Shown piece by piece: positions 36,172 through 44,955 of a DNA stretch of 64,000 nucleotides. The stretch covers positions 1 to 64,000 of the forward strand of contig JAJDAP010000018.1 in assembly GCA_029261795.1 (NCBI GenBank), given 5' to 3'. The stretch comes from Deltaproteobacteria bacterium. Its GTDB lineage: Bacteria; Myxococcota_A; UBA9160; UBA6930. The notes beneath the pieces are model-generated. The model did no database searches. It was not told the origin of the DNA and worked only from the letters and a program-made list of their open reading frames with translations. Positions within the stretch are counted from its first letter, which is position 1. Every line of letters begins with the position of its first letter. The translations under genes and the position numbers were made by a program.

Positions 36172-36844
36172 AACGAAACGCGCTGCGGGCTTCACGCTCG
36201 TGGAGATCCTTGTCGGGGTTGCGATCCTGGCGATCCTCTCGGCTGCGCTTACTCCGATGGTGATCAAGTATGTGAACGACGCGCGAAGGTCGCGCGCGCT
36301 TTCCGACTCGCAGGCGCTTGGCCAGGCCGTGCTGGCTTTCAATCTCGACGTGGGCCGCTGGCCGGTGAATGGCGATGGGAACCCGAACGACGCTGGCGAG
36401 ATCTCTCGGTTGGTGGGACTCCCGGCGGCCCAGATCTCGGCCGCCAACATCCCGGATGGCAACGGTCCGAGAGGCGCCAACAACTGGGATAGCGCTGGCC
36501 GAGCCAGCGCGATCGAGGACCAGCTGATCCGCAACCGGGCCGGCCGGGTCAACCCGCTCTATGCCGCCAGCCAGACCGCTCCGGAACCTCCGGGATGGAA
36601 TGGTCCCTATATCGACTCGGTTCCGGCCGATCCGTGGGGGAACCCTTACGTTTGCAACGTGCGGTTTCTCAGACTCGCGAGCGTTAGCGGCGTGACGCCG
36701 GCGGAAGCAGCGAACCATGCAGTGTTCTGCCTTTCAGCGGGCCCGGATGGCCAGTTCAACACCAGTTTCGACGACCGCACCAAACTCGCTGGTCCGGGTG
36801 GCGACGACATCGGCTGGCCGATCCAAGGCCTGCAGAACCTTTAG
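36161..36844 (+). CDS. second GspG-like pseudopilin
   Basis: A 227-aa pseudopilin: cleavage after Gly10 in AAGFTLVEILVGVAILAIL with Glu15 at +5. The body carries DSVPADPWGNPYVCN, the GspG hallmark DPWGNPY, so it is closer to the major T2SS pseudopilin than the first one in the operon. GGAGAAGAAAG precedes ATG 36161, inside the end of the TPR gene. Last gene of the operon. Confidence 0.92.
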   Translation: MIDRTKRAAGFTLVEILVGVAILAILSAALTPMVIKYVNDARRSRALSDSQALGQAVLAFNLDVGRWPVNGDGNPNDAGEISRLVGLPAAQISAANIPDGNGPRGANNWDSAGRASAIEDQLIRNRAGRVNPLYAASQTAPEPPGWNGPYIDSVPADPWGNPYVCNVRFLRLASVSGVTPAEAANHAVFCLSAGPDGQFNTSFDDRTKLAGPGGDDIGWPIQGLQNL

Positions 36845-37089
36845 GGGTGGCGCGGGAGCTGGACGGGCGCCCGGTGCGCGAAGGCGCGTCGCGCGTCCGT
36901 CCAGCCAGTCCGCCGAACTCGGACAGCGCGTCCACCGACGAACTCACGAAGCCGACCGCTGGCCCCCGCGAATCCCGATCGACTGTGCAGACGCTCGAAG
37001 CGGCGAGAAGATTGCGGCACGAATCAGGCAGGGCCCCGGGCGCCTCGACGAGGTCGCCTCGCCCTGCGAGTGACCTTCGCGTTCCGAAC

Positions 37090-38469
37090 TCAGCGCTCGT
37101 CTCTCGTGCCCGTCGTCGTGAACCCGCGATCGAGCGCGTCCGCCGCGGCCAACCGAAAGATCTCGCCGATTCCGCCGCTCGAGGAGGCCACGCCCGCGAT
37201 CTCGCTGAGGGTTTCACCGCCGCGCAGTAGTTGGCCAGCCAGATCGATGACCTCGGATGCGCGCTGTCCAATGACATGGGCGCCAAGCAAACCGCCATCC
37301 GGGGCCGAGACGATCTTCACCAGACCGTCGGACATTCCGTTGAGGTTCGCCCAGAGGGTGTCGGCGTACTCCGCCTTGCCGGTAACGAACGGTACATCGA
37401 GCATCTCGCATGCCTCGTCCGTCAGGCCGACGCTCGCAATCAATGGCACGGTTCTCCATGTCGTCGGCAGCACGTCACCGGGGCAACCGTCGGCCCCGAT
37501 CGCGGTCAGGGCGGCCAGCCGCCCCTGGCACCACTCGGCACTCGTACCCGCGTCGAAGGCGGATACACGTCCAACGGCAAAGACCCCTGGTCGGGAGGTG
37601 CGGCCCCACTCGTCCGCGATCACGAATCCGCGTGGATCCGTATCCGCGAGCGAGCGATCGATGTGGATTCCCCCGGTCGCGGGCACCTCTCCGGCCGCGA
37701 TCACGACACAATCACAGTGATCGACCCGGCCGGACTCCATGCGAACGACCACATGGTTTCCAGACTTGTGCAGCCTGGCTTCGATGTCGACGATGCCCTC
37801 GTTGAGGATCACTTCGACACCCCGGTCCTGGAAGCCGGCGTGCAAGCGCTCGCGGATCTCCCGGTCGACCGAGCGCAACAGGCGGCTCCTACGATCGAGC
37901 AGGGCGACCGAAACGCCGGCTGCGGCCACGATCGTGGCGACCTCACATCCCGTGCCCTCCGCACCGACGACAAGAGCGCGCTGGATCCCGCCCGGCCTCG
38001 TCAGCAGGGCGCCGGGATCGCACACCAACGCGCCATCGAACGGGAAGCGTTCTGGCTTGCGGGGAATGCTGCCGGTCGCCACGACGACGATTCCCGACTC
38101 CCAGGTGTCTCCAGTCGATAGCGCGATCTCCGAGGGAGAAACGAACTCGGCGCGCCCGGAGACGATCTCCACACCCGCGTTCTCCAACTGACGGCGCAAC
38201 CGGCTCAGATAGCCGGCGATTGCGGCGCGAGCCCGCTCGAACAAGCGCTCGGTGTGACGCCGTTCGTCAGGCAACGAGCCCCACTCAGAAAGGCTCCTGG
38301 CGGCCGCGCCCAACACCAGCTGGTCGTAGGCGGACCGGGGACCGAAGCTGGTGCCGCCGTCCCCGCACGGATCCTCCACCAGGAGCACGCGCCTTCCGAG
38401 CCGGCGTGCCTCCAACGCGGCCGCGCAGCCGCCAGCGGTTGCGCCGAGAACGATCAGGTCCGCATCCAC
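37090..38469 (-). CDS. flavoprotein disulfide-reductase-like protein without the redox disulfide
   Basis: A 459-aa pyridine nucleotide-disulfide oxidoreductase fold: N-terminal FAD site (VLGATAGGCAAALEA), NAD(P) site VVGAEGTGCEV, and a C-terminal dimerisation domain. Three key features are missing. The CxxxxC disulfide reads CGDGGT. The second FAD motif GDV reads VGRVSAF. The C-terminal HxHPTxxE reads VASSSGGIGE. Start GTG 38469 has GAAGGA 5 nt upstream. Soluble transhydrogenases also lack the disulfide, so electron transfer between nucleotides is possible; a non-catalytic role is another option. It follows the PilZ-cNMP gene by 91 nt. Confidence 0.85.
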   Translation of the reverse strand: MDADLIVLGATAGGCAAALEARRLGRRVLLVEDPCGDGGTSFGPRSAYDQLVLGAAARSLSEWGSLPDERRHTERLFERARAAIAGYLSRLRRQLENAGVEIVSGRAEFVSPSEIALSTGDTWESGIVVVATGSIPRKPERFPFDGALVCDPGALLTRPGGIQRALVVGAEGTGCEVATIVAAAGVSVALLDRRSRLLRSVDREIRERLHAGFQDRGVEVILNEGIVDIEARLHKSGNHVVVRMESGRVDHCDCVVIAAGEVPATGGIHIDRSLADTDPRGFVIADEWGRTSRPGVFAVGRVSAFDAGTSAEWCQGRLAALTAIGADGCPGDVLPTTWRTVPLIASVGLTDEACEMLDVPFVTGKAEYADTLWANLNGMSDGLVKIVSAPDGGLLGAHVIGQRASEVIDLAGQLLRGGETLSEIAGVASSSGGIGEIFRLAAADALDRGFTTTGTRDER

Positions 38470-38560
38470 GGTGTTCCTTCTGATACTCGCGCTGGTCTCG
38501 AGTTCGCGGTACCGGATCTCTGGGGACGACGATCCCGAAGCTCGCTCGAAGGCGCTGGGC

Positions 38561-39364
38561 TCATTGCGCCAGCGCTTCCAGCAGGGCATTCGTCCGGCGT
38601 GTGTAGTCCCCGACGACGGCCTGGGTGAGGCGGTGGATCAGCCAGGGTCGTTGCTCGAAGAGGAACGAGATCGCACTGACGTCGAGTTCGAACAACGTCG
38701 TCGGTAGTTCAGCGATCGCCGATTCAGGCGGGACGACGCCAGCGAGCGATGATATGCCGCCGAAAATAGAGCCACGCTTCAGGTCGGCGAGGTTGCGCTC
38801 CCGGTTCCTTACTCGGGTACGGAGCCGCATACTCCCGTCGACGACGAGGTAGATCGATTCGCTGTCGGCGGTCGGACGATCCTGACAGTAGAGCCACGCG
38901 CCGGGGGAGACCTTTCGCAGACGGCTCGCTCCGGCCATGTGCAGCGCATCTCCGCGACCGAGTCCGACCAGGGTCGATTCGAACAGGAGGAAATCGACGA
39001 CGGTGCGCGTCGCCTGGAAGACCAGATCGATCAACAGGCGTTGATCGCCGGCGCTCACCTTTGCGAAGCGAATCCCGGTGAGGAAGCTGTCCCGGCGCTT
39101 GTCCTGCCACAGGGCCTCGGCCGAAAGCGACACCGTCCGCTCTCCGCAGGCGAAACGCAGCTTGCGCACGCCACCCAATGAAATCGGGAAATCCGTGATG
39201 ATGCAGGCGCCGCCTGCACTCAGGTCGCGGATGGAGACTTTCACTGGGAACTCGAAGCCGCAGCTCGTCAGCTCCGCACTGAGGTCGATGGCTACGCGGG
39301 GATCGTCGCGGCGGTCGCCCGAGAGCTGGCGCAGCGCTTCCTCTGGTTTCCTTGAGTCGATCAT
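38561..39364 (-). CDS. PilZ domain fused to a cyclic-nucleotide-binding domain
   Basis: A 267-aa protein. Residues 15-120 are a PilZ domain with a complete c-di-GMP signature: R19xxxR23 and D47xSxxG52 (RDLSAGG). Residues 150-262 are a cNMP/CRP-type beta-roll (IYLVVDGSMRLRT, LKRGSIFGGISSLAG, LFELDVSAISFLFEQRPWL) without a DNA-binding HTH. The phosphate-binding cassette is not clearly canonical. SD GGAGG before ATG 39364. It lies 15 nt after a histidine kinase gene in one operon and may join two nucleotide signals; no output domain is visible, so it likely acts by protein contact. Confidence 0.88.
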   Translation of the reverse strand: MIDSRKPEEALRQLSGDRRDDPRVAIDLSAELTSCGFEFPVKVSIRDLSAGGACIITDFPISLGGVRKLRFACGERTVSLSAEALWQDKRRDSFLTGIRFAKVSAGDQRLLIDLVFQATRTVVDFLLFESTLVGLGRGDALHMAGASRLRKVSPGAWLYCQDRPTADSESIYLVVDGSMRLRTRVRNRERNLADLKRGSIFGGISSLAGVVPPESAIAELPTTLFELDVSAISFLFEQRPWLIHRLTQAVVGDYTRRTNALLEALAQ

Positions 39365-39379
39365 TCCAGTGCCTCCGTC

Positions 39380-40246
39380 CTATGGTTCGGCGGAGGAGGG
39401 TCCATCTTGAGACCAACGACTTGTTAGTTGGTTGCCGGAACGAGATTTTGAAGGTAGCTCGCGAGTACGTCGAAGCAGCTTCGCAAGTCCGTCGAAGATG
39501 CCCGACTTCGCACCGGCGGGTTCATTCCCGCGTTCCAGCGGTAGTTCGACGGAGAACAGGGTCCCCGCTCCGGGTACACTGCTGACCTCGATCCTTCCGT
39601 TCACCTTCTTGACGATCTGATTCACACGTGCCAATCCCAGGCCGCTGCCATTCGGTTTGCTGCTGAATCCCGCAGTGAAGACGCGATCGAGGATCTCTTC
39701 GCCGATCCCGCAGCCGTCGTCGGAGACCTCGAACTCGACACGAGGTGGCATGGCGAGCTTCCTGGCCGAGATCCGCACGCTGCCCTCGCCCGTGAGGGCC
39801 TCGGCGGCATTGAGCAGGAGATTGATGGTCAGCTCGCTGAGTTCCCTCTCATCGAGCGCGACGACACCGACCGATGCCGGCAGATCCGTCTCCAATACAC
39901 CGGCTCGCTCGATCACGGGCCTCAGGAGACGTGCACAGCTGCTCAGGACATCGGCAGCGTCCCGCGGAGGCGGATGGCCGCGCACGGGCTCACCCCCGAG
40001 GCGATCGCTGAGTGCGATCGCATGCTGAAGCGCCTCCCGGATCGCGCGGAGGCCCACGTCCGAGAGTTCGCGATGGGGCTCGTCCGTATCACTCAACATC
40101 GCCGCGTGGAGGGCCGCCGCGGTCAGCGTGTTTTTCAGTTCGTGGCGAACGAAGCTCTCTGTCGAGGCCGACGGCTCACCGAGGGCGGTTGCTGGCACGG
40201 CCCTGGACCGACGCCACCGCAGCGTCCGCGCGGCGAGCTCCCTCAC
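39380..40246 (-). CDS. soluble histidine kinase
   Basis: A 288-aa kinase from GTG 40246, which overlaps the response regulator's TGA in a GTGA. No sensor domain. H box in VRHELKNTLTAAALHA, then HATPase with N box LLLNAAEAL, SDDGCGIGEE and NGSGLGLARV. It should phosphorylate the NarL-type regulator encoded directly before it, as a minimal pair. The open frame upstream of 40246 lies inside that gene and is not used. Confidence 0.88.
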   Translation of the reverse strand: MRELAARTLRWRRSRAVPATALGEPSASTESFVRHELKNTLTAAALHAAMLSDTDEPHRELSDVGLRAIREALQHAIALSDRLGGEPVRGHPPPRDAADVLSSCARLLRPVIERAGVLETDLPASVGVVALDERELSELTINLLLNAAEALTGEGSVRISARKLAMPPRVEFEVSDDGCGIGEEILDRVFTAGFSSKPNGSGLGLARVNQIVKKVNGRIEVSSVPGAGTLFSVELPLERGNEPAGAKSGIFDGLAKLLRRTRELPSKSRSGNQLTSRWSQDGPSSAEP

Positions 40247-40884
40247 GCCGCGATCACGCCTTCGCGGATAGCGAAGCGCACCAATCCGGCGACCTTGTGG
40301 ATGTCGAGCTTGCCCATCACGGAGGCGCGGTGGGCCTCCACGGTGCGGATCGACACGGACAAGTGGCCGGCGACCTCCTTGCTCGAGTATCCCTCTGCGA
40401 TCAACTGGAGCACCTCTCGTTCTCGACCGGTCAGTGACTGGAGCGGCGACGCGTATTCCCCCGAGGGTCGATGGAAGCTGTCCACCACCAGGCTGGCGAC
40501 TTCCGGCGACAGGTAACACTTGCCGTCGACCGCCGCGCGGAGCGCGGCGGTCAGGTCGGTGAACGCGGCCGTCTTTACGACGTAGCCCCGCGCACCCTCG
40601 CGCAGCGCCGCCTCGACGTACGACGCCGTTTCGTGCTGGGACATCATGACGACCTTGCAGCGCGGAACCGCCTGACGAATCTGTCCCGCGGCATCGATCC
40701 CGGACAACTTCGGCAGCCAGATGTCGATCAACGCCAGATCGGGTCGATGCAAGGCGGCCAGCTCGACGGCCTCACGCCCGTCACTCGCCTCCGCGACGAC
40801 GTGGAATTCTCCCGACTTCTCGATCAGCTCTCGGATCCCCTCGCGAAAGATCTTGTGATCATCCACTAGCAACACAGAAGTCAC
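40243..40884 (-). CDS. NarL/FixJ-type response regulator
   Basis: A 213-aa regulator: receiver with DDH acidic pair and phospho-Asp in LIDIWLPK, and a LuxR-type HTH (LTGREREVLQLIAEGYSS, then KEVAGHLSVSIRTVEAHRAS). GTG 40884 is chosen because AAGGGGGG stands 6 nt upstream; a TTG at 40908 is less likely. It heads the operon regulator-kinase-PilZ/cNMP-flavoprotein. Its HTH is nearly the same as that of the regulator at 44166-44777. Confidence 0.92.
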   Translation of the reverse strand: MTSVLLVDDHKIFREGIRELIEKSGEFHVVAEASDGREAVELAALHRPDLALIDIWLPKLSGIDAAGQIRQAVPRCKVVMMSQHETASYVEAALREGARGYVVKTAAFTDLTAALRAAVDGKCYLSPEVASLVVDSFHRPSGEYASPLQSLTGREREVLQLIAEGYSSKEVAGHLSVSIRTVEAHRASVMGKLDIHKVAGLVRFAIREGVIAA

Positions 40885-40968
40885 GCTCACCCCCCCTTGA
40901 TCCGTCAATGGATCGTGTTCCCATCAGGTACGAAACCTACCCGTGATCGCGCCGGCGAAAATCGTCCG

Positions 40969-40985
40969 AACAGCGTTACGCTGTT
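40969..40985. promoter_or_regulatory. perfect palindrome AACAGCG-TTA-CGCTGTT
   Basis: A 7-bp perfect dyad with a 3-nt centre in the divergent gap between the NarL-type regulator (minus) and the XRE gene (plus). Position and symmetry fit an operator for one of these two DNA-binding proteins. No promoter boxes were assigned. Confidence 0.4.
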
Positions 40986-41138
40986 AGGTAGAATCGCGTA
41001 TCGATCCGGCAGAACTCCCCACGCGACGTAGGTTCTAATCGGCTCGAACTGCGGCTCGAGTGCGTATGCGCTGCGACCTCGCTTCGTCCGAAGAGTCGTC
41101 ATCGCGCCCGCCCAAGAAGGGCCCGACCAGGAGCCCTC

Positions 41139-41405
41139 ATGCCGCCCACGCAACTGCACCGCCGCCCGAACCGGGTTCGCCAGTTCCGGGAATCCCTCTA
41201 CCTCATGCCGGAGGAGCTCGCCGAGCTCGCAGGCGTTTCTACGCGGACGCTGTGGAGTGTCGAGAATGGCTACTCGTGCCGGCTCGCAACGCGTCGTTCG
41301 ATCTTGAAGGCGCTTGGCGTGGCGCGAGAGGAAGCGGGGCTGGTGTTTCCGGCAGACGCAGCACCGCGGCCCTGCGCTTCGGACCTCGATTCGCCTGGCA
41401 TCTGA
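41139..41405 (+). CDS. small XRE-family HTH protein
   Basis: An 88-aa protein. Residues 13-66 are a helix-turn-helix of the Cro/CI type (RQFRESLYLMPEELAELAGV, then STRTLWSVENGY and a helix ATRRSILKALGV). AGGAG lies 5 nt before ATG 41139. Divergent from the NarL-type regulator, with a palindrome between them. Likely a local DNA-binding regulator. Confidence 0.85.
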   Translation: MPPTQLHRRPNRVRQFRESLYLMPEELAELAGVSTRTLWSVENGYSCRLATRRSILKALGVAREEAGLVFPADAAPRPCASDLDSPGI

Positions 41406-41893
41406 CAGCTCAGTGCTTGCACGGGCGGAAAGCGTCGAGACCGGACGCACCGTTTCAGGAGAGCGGCGAGTCTCGAGCATACCGGGTGTTTCCGAACCGT
41501 TGCTCAGTTGTTTTTCCCTCGGTTCCATTACTGCGAGATTCGGCGATCGAATCGTCGCCCTTTAGGAAAACACCCGAATCAGAGGCTCTCAGGCCGATTT
41601 AGATGCTAGTTGTACGGAAATCCCGAGCCCGGACTACGTAGTCGAGCCTGCGTAGTTTCACGGATCTGCCAATTTCGGTGCGGATTTCGTGTAGGATGGG
41701 AGCCGTACTTTCGGGACACCGAGCCCGTGCTTCCACTGCCCGACCGACCACCCCCTCGGTGCTCGCGATTGGACGTGACGCAGGGCGGCGGTGGGGGTAC
41801 CGTGGCAGTCGAGTTCGCGGGCCACGAAGCAAGATCAGTTCCATCGATTCGGAGGAGGTCTCGGGTGGCGGTCCGATCTCGTGGGCAGAATCG
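41406..41893. other. 488-nt gap with a CTACGTAG palindrome
   Basis: No gene supported. At 41632-41643 lies the perfect 12-bp palindrome GACTACGTAGTC; a related GCGTAGTT follows at about 41650. These could be sites for a LuxR-type regulator upstream of the PAS kinase. The kinase frame is open back to 41678, but no start there has an SD. Confidence 0.4.
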
Positions 41894-44179
41894 ATGCGGG
41901 CCCTGTCGGGCTGGCCACCAGCCATGTTAGGCCACTTCGCCTACGAGTCCTTGCTGATCGATTCGCAGGATCAGATCGTCGCGGTCTACGATGCTGACGT
42001 TCGCCTGGTCGCGATCTACGGCGACTACGCCAAGGCGGAGCGATACGGCTCCACCAAGGCAGCCGAAGCGCTTGGACGAACACCCGAAGAAAGCATGGCG
42101 GATTCCCATGCGACCATGCTCCGGGAGATCATCGAGCGCGTCATCGAGCGCCAGGAACCGGAGTCGATTCAGGGTGGGTTCCGGATCCAGCAGCAGAGGA
42201 TCAGCTTCAGGGCCGATTTCTCGCCGCTCCAGACACCCGAGGGGCGCTTCACGATTCTCCGGCTCCTGGACATCTCCGACCAGCAGGATCTCCTGCGTGA
42301 GCTCAACCAGAGTGATGAGCACTATCGGCACATGGTCGAGCAGGCCCTCGACGTGTTCATGGATCTCGATTTGAAGGGCCGGGTCCAGTACGTGAGTCCC
42401 AATGCGTCGCGGGTACTGGGGCACGCACCAGAGAAGCTCCTCGGCATCGGGATGATGGCCCTCATTCACCCGGACGACCGCGAGAATATGCGGCAGTGCC
42501 TCCGCTCGGTGATCCACCGGGACGAGTCGGATACCTTCGTCTATCGGTTCCACCATGGCGATGGCCGCTGGATCTGGCTGGAACCGTCGGCCCGACGCTA
42601 TCGCGGCGCCGACGGCGCCCAGCGGATCGGATCGGTGACTCGCGACGTCACGAAGCAGGTGCTTGCACTGCGAAAGACCGAGCAGAGCGATCGCCGCTAT
42701 CGGATCCTGGCGGACAGCGCCTTCAGTCTGGTCGCCGAGGTCAACGAGACCGGGGAAGTGCTCTTCGTGAGCCCGAGGTTCCGCGAACGGCTCGGCAAGC
42801 CCGAGCTGATCATCGGTGCCGACTTCGGCCGTATCTGCCATCCCGACGATGTTTCGCGACTCATTCGGATCGTTCGCCGAATCCTCGACGGCATGCCTGT
42901 CGAGCCCTTCGTGACGCGCTTCGCGGACGGCGTCGGGGGCTGGTGGTACGGAGAACTCCTCGGCACTGTTCTCGCGAATGAGGACGGCCGGGGTCGCATC
43001 CTCATCTTCGGCCGCGACATCACGGACGACCTCGAGGAACAGGAGGCCCGCAGCGCACTGGAGGAACGGTTGTCCAGTGGCGAGCTTGCAAGAGGCGTGG
43101 CCGATCTCGCCACGGATGTGGCCCACAACCTCAACAATCTACTCGCGATCGCGGTCGGCAGCGCCGATATGCTGAAGAGGGAACTCCCGACGGATTCACC
43201 GGCCGAGCGACGCATCGAGGAGATAATCCGGGCGAGTACCGACGCGTCGGCGCTTTCCCGCCAGCTCGGCATGATCGCCCGCGGCGGCGAGACCTCCCAG
43301 TTCGAGACGATCGATCTGGTGGAGCTGGTGCATCACATCGAGCCGCTGCTACTGACGAGCATCACACCGGGGAGCCAGCTCCGATTGGTCTTGCAACGAG
43401 ACCCCTGCTGGATCGACGCTGACGCTTCCCAGCTCGGCCAGCTTCTGGTGACCCTCGTGCGCAACGCCTGCAAGGCGATCGGCGATGACGGTGGAGAGGT
43501 GACGGTCTCCGTCGCCGAGGCCGCATCCGGGCTGGAAGGCGAGCGCTGGGTGGTGCTCGCCGTCGAGGACGACGGCAGCGGGCTCGATGGGCATCCGGGC
43601 AATCGGATTCTAGCGCCCGACTTCGCCGCCCAGTCGCCCGAGTTCGGGCAGACCGTCCCGCGCCGCATCACGGAGGCACATGGAGGCGTCATTCGGGTCG
43701 GTTCGCCGGTTGGCCCAGGAACCCGCATCGGGATCCGTTTGCCGCTGCTCAGTCTCGATGGGGCGCTCGCCATCCAGAACGAAGCGGGCCCCGACTCGGG
43801 GAGCCTCGGTCGCGTCCTGGTTGCCGATCGCGATCCTGCGGCTTGCAAGATCGCGTCGCAGCTGCTCGCGCAGGCCGGCTATCAAGCCGTGGGGGCGGAC
43901 CACGCCGCCGCCGTTCTCGAACTCGTGGCGGCCGAACCCGACCTCGTCTGTGCACTGATCGATTTCGAAATGTGGCGAAACAGCCCCATTTCGTTCGCCA
44001 GCGAGATCCGCGCGCGTCGGCCCCAGCTTCCCGTGATCTGGCTGACTGGCGTCGCTGACGAGCCGCCCGCCGAAGCCCCCAATCTGGAGACTGTGCGCAA
44101 ACCGCTCCAACTGGAGACTCTGACGGCCAAGCTCCAACAGGCAGGAGTCGCACCAGGGTCGGAGATCAGGCCGAGATGA
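41894..44179 (+). CDS. multi-PAS hybrid histidine kinase
   Basis: About 761 aa from ATG 41894 (ATG 41924 is an alternative). Three PAS-like domains in a row (about 10-130, 140-260, 265-385: LIDSQDQIVAVYDADVRLVA; VFMDLDLKGRVQYVSPNASR; LVAEVNETGEVLFVSPRFRE), then an H box DVAHNLNNLLAIAV, an HATPase with RNACKAI and EDDGSGLDG but no GxGxG lid (it reads PEFGQTVPRRI), and a C-terminal receiver-like domain with Asp in LIDFEM. No membrane segment. The missing ATP lid puts kinase activity in doubt. It converges with the next regulator gene, overlapping it by 14 nt. Confidence 0.87.
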   Translation: MRALSGWPPAMLGHFAYESLLIDSQDQIVAVYDADVRLVAIYGDYAKAERYGSTKAAEALGRTPEESMADSHATMLREIIERVIERQEPESIQGGFRIQQQRISFRADFSPLQTPEGRFTILRLLDISDQQDLLRELNQSDEHYRHMVEQALDVFMDLDLKGRVQYVSPNASRVLGHAPEKLLGIGMMALIHPDDRENMRQCLRSVIHRDESDTFVYRFHHGDGRWIWLEPSARRYRGADGAQRIGSVTRDVTKQVLALRKTEQSDRRYRILADSAFSLVAEVNETGEVLFVSPRFRERLGKPELIIGADFGRICHPDDVSRLIRIVRRILDGMPVEPFVTRFADGVGGWWYGELLGTVLANEDGRGRILIFGRDITDDLEEQEARSALEERLSSGELARGVADLATDVAHNLNNLLAIAVGSADMLKRELPTDSPAERRIEEIIRASTDASALSRQLGMIARGGETSQFETIDLVELVHHIEPLLLTSITPGSQLRLVLQRDPCWIDADASQLGQLLVTLVRNACKAIGDDGGEVTVSVAEAASGLEGERWVVLAVEDDGSGLDGHPGNRILAPDFAAQSPEFGQTVPRRITEAHGGVIRVGSPVGPGTRIGIRLPLLSLDGALAIQNEAGPDSGSLGRVLVADRDPAACKIASQLLAQAGYQAVGADHAAAVLELVAAEPDLVCALIDFEMWRNSPISFASEIRARRPQLPVIWLTGVADEPPAEAPNLETVRKPLQLETLTAKLQQAGVAPGSEIRPR

Positions 44180-44777
44180 GGCCCTCGCGAATCGCGTAGC
44201 GGACCAGGCCCGTGATCTTGTGGATTCCCAGTTTGCCCATCACCCGCCCACGGTGGGCATCGACCGTCCGCGGCGCAATTCCGAGTTCGTCGCTGATCTC
44301 CCTGCTCGACATCCCCTCGGCGATCAGCGTGACGACCTCGCGTTCTCGCAACGAGAGACGCGCGGTGGGCCGCATCACCCTCGAGGCAATGCTCGACGAG
44401 AGGAAGCTCCCGCCACCGACCACCTCGAGCAGGCAACGGCTCAACACTTCCGGCGGATCGCCCTTCACGACGTAGCCGGATGCCCCAGCATCGAGCGCTC
44501 GCTCGACGAAACCGGGTTCGCAGTGTTGGGAGAGCACGACGGTGCGACACTCCGGCACTTCGCGCACTAGAGCTTCGATGAGTTCGACCCCGGACATATC
44601 CGGGAGGCCGAGATCCACCACTGCGAGATCCGGTCGATGGGATCGCGCCGCCGCCAGGGCCGAGGCACCGTCCGCGCAATCGGACACGATCTCGAAACGC
44701 TCATCCTGATCGATCATGGCGTGGGTGCCGGCCCGAAGCAGGGCATGATCGTCGACCAGCATCACCGTCCAGACCAT
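44166..44777 (-). CDS. NarL/FixJ-type response regulator
   Basis: A 203-aa regulator with receiver (VDDH, phospho-Asp in VVDLGLPD, Lys in YVVKGDP) and LuxR HTH (LSLREREVVTLIAEGMSS, TVDAHRGRVMGKLGIHK). ATG 44777 has GGGAGG 7 nt upstream. It ends inside the tail of the PAS kinase gene on the other strand, so it may be that kinase's partner. The HTH is a close paralogue of the one at 40243-40884, so the two may share targets. Confidence 0.93.
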   Translation of the reverse strand: MVWTVMLVDDHALLRAGTHAMIDQDERFEIVSDCADGASALAAARSHRPDLAVVDLGLPDMSGVELIEALVREVPECRTVVLSQHCEPGFVERALDAGASGYVVKGDPPEVLSRCLLEVVGGGSFLSSSIASRVMRPTARLSLREREVVTLIAEGMSSREISDELGIAPRTVDAHRGRVMGKLGIHKITGLVRYAIREGLISA

Positions 44778-44955
44778 CTGCACGCCTCCCACTCGAAGAC
44801 TCTGTTCGCGACAGCAGCGATACGTGACCAGAGTACGCCAGAAGTGGTGGACACTCTGCCCCTGGGGCCCGAAAACCCCACCCACTTGGGTTGTGTGACC
44901 TGCGTCATATCCGGCCGGTTCCCCGAAACCGACCAGATCTGGTGGAGGAAGACGC

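Noticed and set aside
34393-36552. 719-aa minus-strand frame across the secretin and TPR genes
   Set aside because: Antisense to two well-supported genes and low-complexity in Arg, Ser and Thr.
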